Assembly: GCA_036496805.1 (NCBI GenBank)
Contig: DASXKN010000029.1
Coordinates: 186,001 to 250,000 of the forward strand
Source: SZAS-103 sp036496805
Lineage (GTDB): Bacteria > Pseudomonadota > Gammaproteobacteria > Xanthomonadales > Xanthomonadaceae
DNA: 64,000 nucleotides
Direction of reading: 5' to 3'
Shown here one piece after another: positions 24,753 to 33,193 of the stretch. Numbering within the stretch: position 1 is the first letter of the stretch; every line of letters starts with the position of its first letter. The notes beneath the pieces were generated by a model. It was not told the origin of the DNA and made no database searches. It saw nothing but the letters and a program-made list of their open reading frames with translations. Both the position numbers and the translations under genes were made by a program.

Positions 24753-25783
24753 ACGCGGTCGTCAAGGGTCACGGCGCGAAGGATCGCGATGCGGCGCCGC
24801 TCGACCGTCGCGGCCGGCCCCTGCGCGACCTGCGCGTATCGGTGATCGAGACCTGCAACTTCCGCTGCCCTTACTGCATGCCGGAGGAGACGCATCCCGA
24901 CGTGCCCCTGGTCGGCGCGGCGCAGCGCCTGGACTTCGCCCAGATCGAGCGCGCCGTGCGCGCCTTTGTCGCGCTCGGGGTACGCAAGGTCCGGCTGACC
25001 GGCGGCGAACCGCTGCTGCGCAAGGACCTGCCACAGCTCGTGCGGCGGCTGGCGGCGATCGACGGCATCGACGACCTCGCGCTCACCACCAACGGCAGCC
25101 TGCTCGCGCGCCACGCGCAGGCGCTGCGCGATGCCGGCCTGCGCCGCATCACGCTCAGCCTCGACACCCTCGATCCGCAGAGGTTCCGTGAACTGTCCGG
25201 CGGGCGCGGCGACCTCGACGACGTGCTCGCGGGCATCGCCGCCGCCGAGCGTGCCGGATTCGGCCGGCTGAAGATCAACGCGGTGGTCCAGCGCGGCGTC
25301 AACGACGTCGACGCGCTCGCGCTGGCGGAACATTTCCGCGGCAGCGGCCACGTCCTGCGTTTCATCGAATACATGGACGTCGGCACGTGCAACGGCTGGC
25401 GCCGCGAGAACGTCGTGCCTTCGGCCGAACTGCGCGGCCGCATCGCCGCGCGCTGGCCGCTGCGCGCGCTCGATGCGAACTACCGCGGCGAAGTCGCGCG
25501 CCGCCATGCCTATGCGGACGGGCAGGGCGAAATCGGCTTCATCAGCTCGGTCACCGCGCCGTTCTGCGGCGACTGCCACCGCGCGCGCCTGTCGGCGGAC
25601 GGCAAGCTCTACACCTGCCTGTTCGCCGATGAGGGCCACGACCTGCGGCCCTGGCTGGATGACACCGCGGAGCTGGAAGGGCGCGTGCGGGAATTGTGGG
25701 GCGTGCGCGAGGATCGCTACAGCGAAATCCGTGGCGCCGCGACTTCCAGCAGGCACATCGAAATGTATGTGATAGGTGGGTGA
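24749..25783 (+). CDS. moaA: GTP 3',8-cyclase MoaA
   Basis: Radical SAM enzyme that converts GTP to 3',8-cyclo-GTP, first step of molybdopterin synthesis; 344 aa from ATG 24749 (ATGA overlap with the MBL gene). The SAM cluster motif is Cys36-x3-Cys40-x2-Cys43 (CNFRCPYC), GGEPLLRKD follows, and the C-terminal cluster uses CGDC plus CLF (TAPFCGDCHRARLSADGKLY, then TCLF). It ends in the required Gly-Gly (YVIGG). The other moa genes follow after a REP element. Confidence 0.97.
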   Translation: MNAVVKGHGAKDRDAAPLDRRGRPLRDLRVSVIETCNFRCPYCMPEETHPDVPLVGAAQRLDFAQIERAVRAFVALGVRKVRLTGGEPLLRKDLPQLVRRLAAIDGIDDLALTTNGSLLARHAQALRDAGLRRITLSLDTLDPQRFRELSGGRGDLDDVLAGIAAAERAGFGRLKINAVVQRGVNDVDALALAEHFRGSGHVLRFIEYMDVGTCNGWRRENVVPSAELRGRIAARWPLRALDANYRGEVARRHAYADGQGEIGFISSVTAPFCGDCHRARLSADGKLYTCLFADEGHDLRPWLDDTAELEGRVRELWGVREDRYSEIRGAATSSRHIEMYVIGG

Positions 25784-25865
25784 CATCAAATACTTCCATG
25801 ATGGGAAACCATGTCGATTTCCGATCCGTCTTGCCCGAATCCGTTGATGGTGGGCTTTTAGGTTT

Positions 25866-25943
25866 CCGTTCGTGGTGAGCTTGTCGAACCATGGACGAAT
25901 CCGCCGAAGGCCCGTTGTGGTTCGACAGGCTCACCACGAACGG
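25866..25943. repeat. REP-like inverted repeat between moaA and moaC
   Basis: Two 26-base arms (25866-25891 and 25918-25943) are inverted copies with one mismatch; core GTTCGTGGTGAGC and TGTCGAACCA. The same core recurs at 57068-57200 and, as a half, near 19156-19178. This is a REP/BIME-type layout. It lies in the transcribed gap of the moa operon and may form a stable hairpin. No RAYT transposase is in the window. Confidence 0.85.
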
Positions 25944-25974
25944 GCATCTGGCGTGCGAATTGCCGGGGGATGCA

Positions 25975-26466
25975 GTGACAAGGCAGACAAAAAAGTTGAC
26001 CCACGTAGACGCCGCCGGCAGACCAGCGATGGTCGACGTCTCGGCGAAGTCGGTGACGGCGCGCGTCGCGGTCGCGATCAGCCACGTGCGTTTTCCCGCG
26101 GCCGTCGCCGACGCCTTGCGCACGCAGGGCATGAGCAGCGCGAAGGGTCCGGTGGTCGACACCGCGATCGTCGCCGGCACGATGGCGGTCAAGCGTACCC
26201 ACGAACTGATTCCGTTCTGTCATCCGCTGCCGATCGACGGCTGCCGCTTCGCGATCGACTGGAGCGATGCGCGCACGCTCGCGATCCGCTGCGAGGTGCG
26301 CACGACGCACCGCACCGGCGTGGAGATGGAGGCGCTGACCGGCGCCAGCGTAGCGGCGCTCACGGTGTACGACATGTGCAAGGCGCTTTCGCACGCGATC
26401 GTGATCGGGCCGACGAAGCTGCTCGGCAAGCGCGGTGGCCGGCGTGACGTCGGCGAGGTGGACTGA
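25975..26466 (+). CDS. moaC: cyclic pyranopterin monophosphate synthase MoaC
   Basis: Converts 3',8-cyclo-GTP to cyclic pyranopterin monophosphate; 163 aa from GTG 25975 (LTHVDAAGRPAMVDVSAK), with GGGGGA just upstream. The ATG at 25891 lies inside the REP repeat and would add an unrelated stretch. Family residues are present: KRTHELIPFCHPLPI, MEALTGASVAALTVYDMCKA and the Lys-rich end GPTKLLGKRGG. Stop and moaD start share a base (TGATG). Confidence 0.96.
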   Translation: MTRQTKKLTHVDAAGRPAMVDVSAKSVTARVAVAISHVRFPAAVADALRTQGMSSAKGPVVDTAIVAGTMAVKRTHELIPFCHPLPIDGCRFAIDWSDARTLAIRCEVRTTHRTGVEMEALTGASVAALTVYDMCKALSHAIVIGPTKLLGKRGGRRDVGEVD

Positions 26467-26705
26467 TGCAGGTGCGACTGCTGTATTTCGCCAGCCTGCG
26501 CGATGCGGCGGGCTGCGGGCAGGAAGTCGTGGAAGTCGCATCCGCCTCGCTCGATGCGCTTTACGAGGGCGCGCGCTCGCGCCATGGCTTCGCGCTGCCG
26601 CGCGAACGCCTTCGCGTCGCGCGCAACGGCGCCTTCGTCGCATGGAACGAGGTGGCGATGGAGGGCGACGAGATCGCCTTCATCCCGCCGGTCAGCGGTG
26701 GCTGA
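26466..26705 (+). CDS. moaD: molybdopterin synthase sulfur carrier subunit MoaD
   Basis: Ubiquitin-like sulfur carrier of molybdopterin synthase, 79 aa, ending in the required Gly-Gly (PPVSGG) that is thiocarboxylated. Fold features LLYFASLRDAAG and NEVAMEGDEIAFIPP are typical. It overlaps moaC by one base and is three bases before moaE. Confidence 0.96.
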   Translation: MQVRLLYFASLRDAAGCGQEVVEVASASLDALYEGARSRHGFALPRERLRVARNGAFVAWNEVAMEGDEIAFIPPVSGG

Positions 26706-26708
26706 GCC

Positions 26709-27131
26709 ATGAAGCCGTTCGCGATCAGCGCCGAACCGATCGACACCGCGTCCTTGCGCGCATCCCTGCTCGACCCGCGCGCAGGCGCGATCGCGAGCTT
26801 CGAGGGACTGGTGCGCGACCACAACGAAGGTCGCTCGGTGGAAGGCCTGCGCTACGAAGCCTACGTCGCTCTGGCCGAGGCCGAGGGCGGGCGCATCCTC
26901 GAGGAAGCGCGTGCGCGCTTCGACATCCTCGCTGCCTGCGCCGTGCATCGCGTCGGCGATCTCGCGATCGGCGAACTGGCGGTGTGGGTGGGCGTTTCGG
27001 CGGCGCATCGCGATGCGGCTTTCCTGGCGGGACGCTGGATCATCGACACGATCAAGGAACGCGTGCCGATCTGGAAACACGAGCGCTACGCCGAAGGCGA
27101 CGCGGGCTGGTTGCATCCCGGCGGCGCATAG
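26709..27131 (+). CDS. moaE: molybdopterin synthase catalytic subunit MoaE
   Basis: Large subunit of molybdopterin synthase (140 aa), which uses MoaD thiocarboxylate to make the dithiolene. Typical blocks: GAIASFEGLVRDHNEG, YEAYVALAE, HRVGDLAIGELAVWVGVSAAHR and the active-site KERVPIWKHERY. It closes the moaA-C-D-E group; later pathway genes (mog/moeA) are not in the window. Confidence 0.96.
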   Translation: MKPFAISAEPIDTASLRASLLDPRAGAIASFEGLVRDHNEGRSVEGLRYEAYVALAEAEGGRILEEARARFDILAACAVHRVGDLAIGELAVWVGVSAAHRDAAFLAGRWIIDTIKERVPIWKHERYAEGDAGWLHPGGA

Positions 27132-27234
27132 CCCGTTCGTCATGCTCCGGCTGCGGGGCGCGAACGGCTATCCTTGGAGGGTTGCTTTCCCTCGTTCGAC
27201 CAGGCCGGCGGACATCGCCGCAGGGAGGATCGCC

Positions 27235-30200
27235 ATGCCGATGTTTCGCCGGTTCGCATTGCCCCGAGGGCTCATGCTGGGACTGGGCTTGGCGGCGACC
27301 ATGGCGGCCGGCGCGGCGACCGAATTCGGCGACCTGCACTGGCGGCTGCTCGGCCCGTTCCGCGGCGGCCGCGTGCTCGCCGTCGCGGGCGTGGAGGGGC
27401 AGCCGCAGCATTTCTACTTCGGCGCGGTCAACGGCGGCATCTGGGAGACCCTCGACGCCGGGCGTACCTGGAAGCCGCTCTTCGACGACGAGCCGATCGG
27501 ATCGATCGGTGCGATCGCGGTGGCGCCCTCGGATCCGAAAGTGCTGTACGTCGGCAGCGGCGAGTCCGACATGCGTTCGGACATCGCCCAGGGCGATGGC
27601 ATGTACAAGTCGGTCGACGGCGGCCGGCACTGGGCGAAGATCGGCTTGTCAGACAGCCAGCAGATCGGCCGCATCCTCGTCGATCCGCACGACGCGAACA
27701 CCGTCTTCGTCGCGGCGCTCGGCCATCCCTATGGGCCGAACGCCGAGCGCGGCGTGTTCCGCTCGCGCGATGGCGGCGCGCACTGGCAGCGCGTGCTCGG
27801 CAACGACGACGCGACCGGCGCGATCAACCTGGCCTTCGAACCCGGCAATCCGCGCACGATCTACGCGGCGATGTGGCAGGCGCGGCGCACGCCATGGAAC
27901 ATCTACCCGCCCGCGAGCGGCCCCGGCAGCGGCCTGTACAAGTCCACCGACGGCGGCGACACCTGGACGCCGCTGCGCGGCAACGGCTTCCCGGGGCACG
28001 TCGGCCGGATCGGCATCGCGATCTCGAAGGCCGCGCCGCAGCGCGTGTATGCGATCGTCGATGGCCAGACCGACGGCGAGGGCGGCCTGTACCGCTCCGA
28101 CGACGCCGGGGCGCACTGGCGCCGGACCAGCAGCGACGTGCGGATCTGGCAGCGCGGCTGGTACTTCGGCGAAATCGCGGTCGATCCGCTGGATGCCGAT
28201 CGCGTCTGGGCGATGAACACCATCGTGCTGCGCTCGGACGACGGCGGCGCGCATTTCGCGCCGGAGAAGGGCGACGAGACCGGCGATGATTTCCACGCGC
28301 TGTGGATCGACGAAGCGAATCCCGACCGGCGCATCCTCGGCGTCGACCAGGGTGCGATCGTCACCCTCAACGGCGGCAACACCTGGTCCTCCTGGCTCAA
28401 CCAGCCGACCGCGCAGATGTACCACCTCGCGACCGACAATCGCTTCCCCTACCGCGTCTATGGTTCGCAGCAGGATTCCGGCGCGGTCGCCGTGCCGAGC
28501 GCCGAGCCGGGCACCGCGGTCATCTCGATGGAACAGTTCCACGAGGTCACCGCGGGTGGCGAGAGCGGCATGATCGCGCCCGATCCCGACGATCCGGACA
28601 TCGTCTATGGCGGCGCGGTCGACAAGCTCGACCTGCGCACCGAGCAGACGCGCAATGTCGATCCCACGCTCGCCGATCCCGATCTCTACCGGCGCACCTG
28701 GACCCTGCCGCTGGCGTTCAACGCCGCCGATCCCAAGGTGCTTTATTTCGGCAACCAGAAACTCTGGCGTACCGCCGATGGCGGCGAGCACTGGCGCGCG
28801 ATCAGTCCCGACCTCACCCGCGAGCAACCCGGCGTGCCGGCGAACGTCGACGCGGTGACCGCGGCGAACAACCTCGGCCAGGGCGCGCGCCGCGGCGTGG
28901 TGTATGCGATCGGCTCCTCGAAGCTCGACGCGAAGCAGCTGTGGGCCGGCACCGACGACGGCCTGGTCTGGCGCAGCGACGACGAGGGCGCGCACTGGAC
29001 CGACGTCACTCCGCCGCAGGTCACGCCCTGGTCGAAGATCGGCATGATCGAAACCTCGCCGTTCGACCTGCGCAGCGCGTACGTGGCGGTGGACCGCCAC
29101 CGGCTCGACGACCGGCGCCCGTACATTTACCGGACGCACGACGGCGGCGCGCACTGGGATCCGATCGTCGCGGGCATCCGCGACGGCGACTTCGTCAACG
29201 CCGTGCGCGCCGATCCGGTGCGCAAGGGACTGCTTTACGCCGCCACCGAGCTTGGCATCTATGTCTCCTTCGACGACGGTGGGCATTGGCGACCGCTGCA
29301 GATGAACCTTCCGCGCACCTCGGTGCGCGACCTGGTCGTGCATGGCGACGACCTCGTGATCGCGACCCACGGACGCGGTTTCTGGGTGCTCGACGACATC
29401 GCCTCGCTGCGGCAACTGCACGGCGACGGCGCGCAGGAGACGACCCGGCTTTTCGTGCCCTCGACCACGGTGCGCGTGCGCCCGAGCGGCTTCACCGGAA
29501 CGCCGCTGCAGCACGACGAGCCGACCACGGTGAATCCGCCATTCGGCGCGCGCATCGACTACTGGCTCGCGCAGGCGCCGAAGCAGCCGTTGCGGTTGAC
29601 GATCCTCGACGCCGCCGGCAAGCCGGTGCGTAGCTGGTCGAGCAAGGATGCGCCGTCGCCCTACGATCCAGCGACTGCGGGCATCGCAGCCGACTGGCAC
29701 GAACCCGCATCGCCGCTGCGGGCCTCGCCGGGCCTGCACCGCTTCGTCTGGTCGCTGCACTATCCCAAGCCGGATGCCGGCAGCGACGCTTTCGCGGACG
29801 GCGTGACGGCGCCGCCCGGGAACTATTTCGTCGAACTCGATATCGACGGGCACGTCCATCGCCAGCCCTTGACGCTCGTGCCCGATCCGCGCGTGAAGCT
29901 GCCGCCGGAAGCCTACGCGCGGCAGTTCGCATTCGCGCGCAAGGTCGAGGCCCTGCAAGCGCGCGTGGACACCGCGAAAAGCGAGGCCGGTCGCCTGCAC
30001 GCGGTACTGGCCGCGGCGGCGAAGGATGCGAATGCGACGATGGCCATGGCCATGGGCGCGTTCGACGCGAAACTGATGGCGCTGGCGGGCGCTGCCGATG
30101 CGCCGAATTCCAACAATGCCTGGGCTTTCCCGCCGAAATCCGTGCGCACCATCGGTTTCGTATCCTCGGCGCTCGACAAGCTGGCCGGGGCCGCGGACGA

Positions 30201-30375
30201 CGCGGATGCGGATCCGTCGCCGGATGCGCTCGCGGGTTATGCGGCGGTCGCGCCGATGGCCGATCAGGTGATCGAGCAATGGCGGCAATTCAAGGACGGG
30301 GAACTGGTCGCGTTGAACGCGATGCTGCGGGCGGCAGGGCGGCCGGCTCTCGGAGTCGAGGCGAAGAAACCGTAG
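27235..30375 (+). CDS. large secreted Asp-box (BNR/VPS10-like) beta-propeller protein
   Basis: Exported protein of 1046 residues from ATG 27235 with GGGAGGAT upstream; signal peptide about 1-27. It carries about ten Asp-box motifs (SxDGGxxW), e.g. SVDGGRHW, SRDGGAHW, STDGGDTW, TADGGEHW, THDGGAHW, making two sortilin/sialidase-like propellers (about 40-700). A C-terminal beta and helical part (about 720-1046) is like other proteins annotated as glycosyl hydrolase or WD40/YVTN/BNR repeat. No catalytic residues of sialidases are recognisable, so an enzymatic role is not claimed. It stands alone after moaE. Confidence 0.88.
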   Translation: MPMFRRFALPRGLMLGLGLAATMAAGAATEFGDLHWRLLGPFRGGRVLAVAGVEGQPQHFYFGAVNGGIWETLDAGRTWKPLFDDEPIGSIGAIAVAPSDPKVLYVGSGESDMRSDIAQGDGMYKSVDGGRHWAKIGLSDSQQIGRILVDPHDANTVFVAALGHPYGPNAERGVFRSRDGGAHWQRVLGNDDATGAINLAFEPGNPRTIYAAMWQARRTPWNIYPPASGPGSGLYKSTDGGDTWTPLRGNGFPGHVGRIGIAISKAAPQRVYAIVDGQTDGEGGLYRSDDAGAHWRRTSSDVRIWQRGWYFGEIAVDPLDADRVWAMNTIVLRSDDGGAHFAPEKGDETGDDFHALWIDEANPDRRILGVDQGAIVTLNGGNTWSSWLNQPTAQMYHLATDNRFPYRVYGSQQDSGAVAVPSAEPGTAVISMEQFHEVTAGGESGMIAPDPDDPDIVYGGAVDKLDLRTEQTRNVDPTLADPDLYRRTWTLPLAFNAADPKVLYFGNQKLWRTADGGEHWRAISPDLTREQPGVPANVDAVTAANNLGQGARRGVVYAIGSSKLDAKQLWAGTDDGLVWRSDDEGAHWTDVTPPQVTPWSKIGMIETSPFDLRSAYVAVDRHRLDDRRPYIYRTHDGGAHWDPIVAGIRDGDFVNAVRADPVRKGLLYAATELGIYVSFDDGGHWRPLQMNLPRTSVRDLVVHGDDLVIATHGRGFWVLDDIASLRQLHGDGAQETTRLFVPSTTVRVRPSGFTGTPLQHDEPTTVNPPFGARIDYWLAQAPKQPLRLTILDAAGKPVRSWSSKDAPSPYDPATAGIAADWHEPASPLRASPGLHRFVWSLHYPKPDAGSDAFADGVTAPPGNYFVELDIDGHVHRQPLTLVPDPRVKLPPEAYARQFAFARKVEALQARVDTAKSEAGRLHAVLAAAAKDANATMAMAMGAFDAKLMALAGAADAPNSNNAWAFPPKSVRTIGFVSSALDKLAGAADDADADPSPDALAGYAAVAPMADQVIEQWRQFKDGELVALNAMLRAAGRPALGVEAKKP

Positions 30376-30454
30376 CGATTGACGTCGGCAGCGCTGCCTG
30401 GTGGGGCAGGGATGCCGAGCCTGGCCAGGGTCGGGATCGTCGATCGAGGGAGGC

Positions 30455-30558
30455 GGCCCCGCCAGCGACACCCCGGCGCCCGAATCACTCGCTACCGTTG
30501 CTGCCTTCCGGCCCTGGCGGGGTTTGCAAGCTATCGTCGCGAGGGCGCCGACGGGGCC
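30455..30558 (-). ncRNA. ffs: signal recognition particle RNA (4.5S type)
   Basis: On the minus strand the ends GGCCCCG and CGGGGCC pair, and the apical domain has the conserved asymmetric loop and tetraloop region: CCAGGGCCGGAAGGCAGCA (Ffh M-domain site with GGAA loop). It is the short bacterial form of about 100 bases that binds Ffh to target nascent membrane proteins. Exact ends are estimated from the terminal stem. The place next to dnaX-ybaB-recR is conserved in related gammaproteobacteria. Confidence 0.9.
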
Positions 30559-30664
30559 ACCGTAGGACGCTGCGGTTGAACCGCATGGTGTTGCAGGGGG
30601 CGCATTGTAGCGGAAATCGACGCAGTGGAGAGAACGATGGCTCTTCGGTTCCGCGCCCGAGCGG

Positions 30665-30771
30665 GATGGTGCACTCTGTCCATGGAGTGCACCCGCGCTG
30701 CGCGCGGGCCAGCCTTCGGCTGTCCTGAATTGCTCCGGGCAATTCAGTCGGACCGCGGGCTTGAATCAAGA
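30665..30771. repeat. multi-hairpin element B, downstream of tRNA-Ser(GGA)
   Basis: Second copy of the element at 21205-21311. Hairpins: GGTGCACTC/GAGTGCACC (30668-30693), CCCGCGC/GCGCGGG (about 30692-30708), AGCC-TTC-GGCT (about 30711-30721) and GAATTGC/GCAATTC around TCCGG (about 30727-30745). Stem sequences differ from copy A while pairing is kept, whereas GCCAGCCTTCGGCTGTCCTG is identical. This pattern suggests selection on structure. Confidence 0.75.
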
Positions 30772-30842
30772 CCCGCTCTCTCCGCCAGATATGCGAAAGG
30801 GCCCGCTGGGGGCCCTTTCGCATATCTGGCGGAGAGAGCGGG
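30772..30842. repeat. 33-bp perfect palindrome copying the tRNA-Ser(GGA) 3' end; terminator
   Basis: Arms 30772-30804 and 30810-30842 are perfectly complementary with loop GCTGG. The right arm includes the last 16 bases of the tRNA gene; the left arm is its inverted copy, and differs from the copy at the other tRNA-Ser exactly where the tRNAs differ. The centre GGGCCC flanked by AAA and TTT is a likely terminator. Confidence 0.9.
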
Positions 30843-30919
30843 ATTCGAACCCGCGAAGCGGGTTTTAACCGCTTACACACTTTCCAGGCGTGCTCCTTCA
30901 ACCGCTCGGACACCTCTCC
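30827..30919 (-). tRNA. tRNA-Ser(GGA)
   Basis: Complete serine tRNA of 93 bases with long variable arm; acceptor GGAGAGG pairs with CCTCTCC-like end (CTCTCTCC), discriminator G and encoded CCA. The anticodon loop CTGGAAA gives GGA, reading UCC/UCU. T-arm GGTTCGAATCC. It is transcribed leftward towards ffs. Confidence 0.96.
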
Positions 30920-31029
30920 GGATGCACCGCAGCCGCGCATTCTACCTGTCAAACCGGAGCCGTACCACTGCGGTGCTTGGCCCCGCTGGACAGGCTTGGC
31001 ACAATGGCGACGTCCCTGCCGGAATCCGC

Positions 31030-32754
31030 ATGTCGTATCTCGTCCTCGCCCGCAAATGGCGCCCGCGGCGCTTCGCCGAACTCGTGGGGCAGGAACACGT
31101 CGTGCGCGCGCTGACCAATGCGCTCACCAGCGGCCGCGTGCACCACGCCTTCCTGTTCACCGGCACGCGCGGCGTCGGCAAGACGACGATCGCGCGCATC
31201 TTCGCCAAGAGCCTGAACTGCGAGCGCGGGCAGGGCGCCGAACCCTGCGGCGAGTGCTCGACCTGCCTGGACATCGATGCCGGCCGTTTCGTCGACCTGC
31301 TGGAGATCGATGCCGCGTCGAACACCGGCGTGGACGATGTCCGCGAGGTGATCGAGAACGCGCAGTACATGCCTTCGCGCGGCCGCACCAAGGTGTACCT
31401 CGTCGACGAGGTGCACATGCTCTCCAAGCCGGCGTTCAACGCCCTGCTCAAGACGCTGGAGGAACCGCCGGCGCACGTGAAGTTCCTGCTGGCGACGACC
31501 GATCCCCAGAAGCTGCCGGTGACCGTGCTCTCGCGCTGCCTGCAGTTCAACCTCAAGCGCCTCGACGAGGCGCAGATCCGCGGGCAGATGGAGAAGATCC
31601 TCGTCGCCGAAGGCCTGCCTTCGGAAGCCGGCGCGATCGCGCTGCTTGCGCATGGCGCCGACGGCAGCCTGCGCGATGGCCTGTCGCTGCTCGACCAGGC
31701 GATCGCCTATACGGCCGGAGCACTCGACGAAACCGGCGTGCGGACCATGCTCGGCACCGTCGATCGCACGCGCGTGGGCGCGCTGCTGGTGGCGCTGGCG
31801 GCTTCCGACGGCGCCGCGCTGATGCGCGAGATCGACCTGCTGGCAGGCTTCTCGCCCGACTTCGGCCAGGTACTCGACGCCGTTGCCGCGAGCCTGCACC
31901 GCATCCAGTTGCGCCAGCTCGTGCCGGGCGTGGCCGACGATGAAGCCGACGACATCGACATCGCCGGGCTCGCCGCAGGCCTGTCGCCCGAACTCGTGCA
32001 GCTCTGGTACCAGATGGCGGTCGCGGGCCGTCGCGACCTGCCGCTGGCACCGAGCCCGCGCACCGGTTTCGAGATGAGCCTGCTGCGCATGCTGGCGTTC
32101 CGGCCAACCGAAGTTGTCGAGGGCACAGCGCCACTGACCCAGCAGAAACCGAATGCTCCGGTGCGCGCTTTTCCGGCGCCACCACAAACCGCAACGGCAA
32201 CACCCGTGCGCTCCGGAAACCCCAGCAGCGCCCCGGCAGTGTCGGCGACGCAACGCATGGCCACGCCCGTGCGTGAGCCATCGATTGCAGCGGCCACCGC
32301 TGCGCCCATGGAGGCGTCGGTCCCGCCCCCCGCGGCCCGGCCTGTTTCCCCGCCGCGATCGCTGCGCGATGCCGAGGACTGGATGGCGGTCATCGCCGAA
32401 TCCGGTCTCAAGGGTCCGGCGCGCGATCTGGCCGCGCATGCGAGCTTCGTCGCCCACGCCGACGGCGTGCTGACGCTGGCGTTGCCCGACGGATTCGAGC
32501 ACCTGTGCAGCGATGCCCTGGTCGGCAAGCTCGCGGATGCGTTCGCAGGTTCGCTGGGGAGTGTCCCGAAGATCGTTTTCGCGCGCGCCGACGCGGGCGA
32601 GGACAACCTGCACGCGCGCAACGCCCGCGCGCGTGACGAACGCCAGGCGAAGGCCGAAAGCGATTTCAACGACAATCCGACCGTGCGGCGCTACATGCAG
32701 CAATTCGGCGCGAAGCTCGTGCCCGATTCGATCCGCCCAACCGAAGACAATTGA
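31030..32754 (+). CDS. dnaX: DNA polymerase III subunits gamma and tau
   Basis: Clamp-loader ATPase, 574 aa from ATG 31030 (MSYLVLARKWRP). AAA+ motifs: Walker A GTRGVGKT (45-52), zinc cysteines 64, 73, 76 and 79 (CGECSTC), Walker B VYLVDEVHML, and sensor LLATTDPQKLP. A Pro/Ala-rich linker (about 375-440) leads to the C-terminal tau domain. I find no A6G-type slippery heptamer in the linker, so a frameshift-made gamma is not evident. It heads dnaX-ybaB-recR. Confidence 0.97.
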   Translation: MSYLVLARKWRPRRFAELVGQEHVVRALTNALTSGRVHHAFLFTGTRGVGKTTIARIFAKSLNCERGQGAEPCGECSTCLDIDAGRFVDLLEIDAASNTGVDDVREVIENAQYMPSRGRTKVYLVDEVHMLSKPAFNALLKTLEEPPAHVKFLLATTDPQKLPVTVLSRCLQFNLKRLDEAQIRGQMEKILVAEGLPSEAGAIALLAHGADGSLRDGLSLLDQAIAYTAGALDETGVRTMLGTVDRTRVGALLVALAASDGAALMREIDLLAGFSPDFGQVLDAVAASLHRIQLRQLVPGVADDEADDIDIAGLAAGLSPELVQLWYQMAVAGRRDLPLAPSPRTGFEMSLLRMLAFRPTEVVEGTAPLTQQKPNAPVRAFPAPPQTATATPVRSGNPSSAPAVSATQRMATPVREPSIAAATAAPMEASVPPPAARPVSPPRSLRDAEDWMAVIAESGLKGPARDLAAHASFVAHADGVLTLALPDGFEHLCSDALVGKLADAFAGSLGSVPKIVFARADAGEDNLHARNARARDERQAKAESDFNDNPTVRRYMQQFGAKLVPDSIRPTEDN

Positions 32755-32878
32755 GAACCAGCCCAGCCACGCGGGAAAGCGTGGCCCAAGCGCTCCAGGC
32801 AGTCGGGAAACAGACCCGCATGCGGAACTCCCGCAAGACCGAAGCGCGTAACCCCATCACCAGAGGACGACACAAGCC

Positions 32879-33193
32879 ATGCGTGGAAACATCGCCCAGT
32901 TGATGCAGCAGGCCCAGCGCGTGCAGGACAACCTCAAGCGCGTGCAGGAGGAGCTGGCCACGCTCGAGATCAACGGCCAGTCCGGCGGCGGCATGGTCGC
33001 GGTGACGATCACCGGCAAGTTCGAATGCCGCCGCGTGCGCATCGATCCGTCGGTGATGGACGATGCCGACATGCTCGAGGACCTGATCGCCGCCGCGTTC
33101 AACGATGCCGTAGCCAATGCCAACGCCGAGACCGCCAAGCGCACGTCGGCCGCGACCGCCGGCCTGCAGTTGCCGCCGGGGATGGGCTTCTGA
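32879..33193 (+). CDS. YbaB/EbfC family nucleoid-associated protein
   Basis: DNA-binding homodimer of 104 aa (MRGNIAQLMQQAQRVQDNL, VEITGQ-type GGGMVAVTITGKFECRRV, PPGMGF end). It sits in its conserved place between dnaX and recR, 124 bases after dnaX, and its stop overlaps the probable recR start. Role: nucleoid binding and possibly recR-linked repair. Confidence 0.96.
   Translation: MRGNIAQLMQQAQRVQDNLKRVQEELATLEINGQSGGGMVAVTITGKFECRRVRIDPSVMDDADMLEDLIAAAFNDAVANANAETAKRTSAATAGLQLPPGMGF

Noticed and set aside
27649..30471. Long minus ORF opposite the propeller gene
   Set aside because: Shadow frame; extends into ffs.
30485..30952. Minus-strand ORF across ffs and tRNA-Ser
   Set aside because: Overlaps two RNA genes completely; no protein features.
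31030..32754. Programmed frameshift in dnaX
   Set aside because: No A-AAA-AAG or similar slippery heptamer seen in the linker region.
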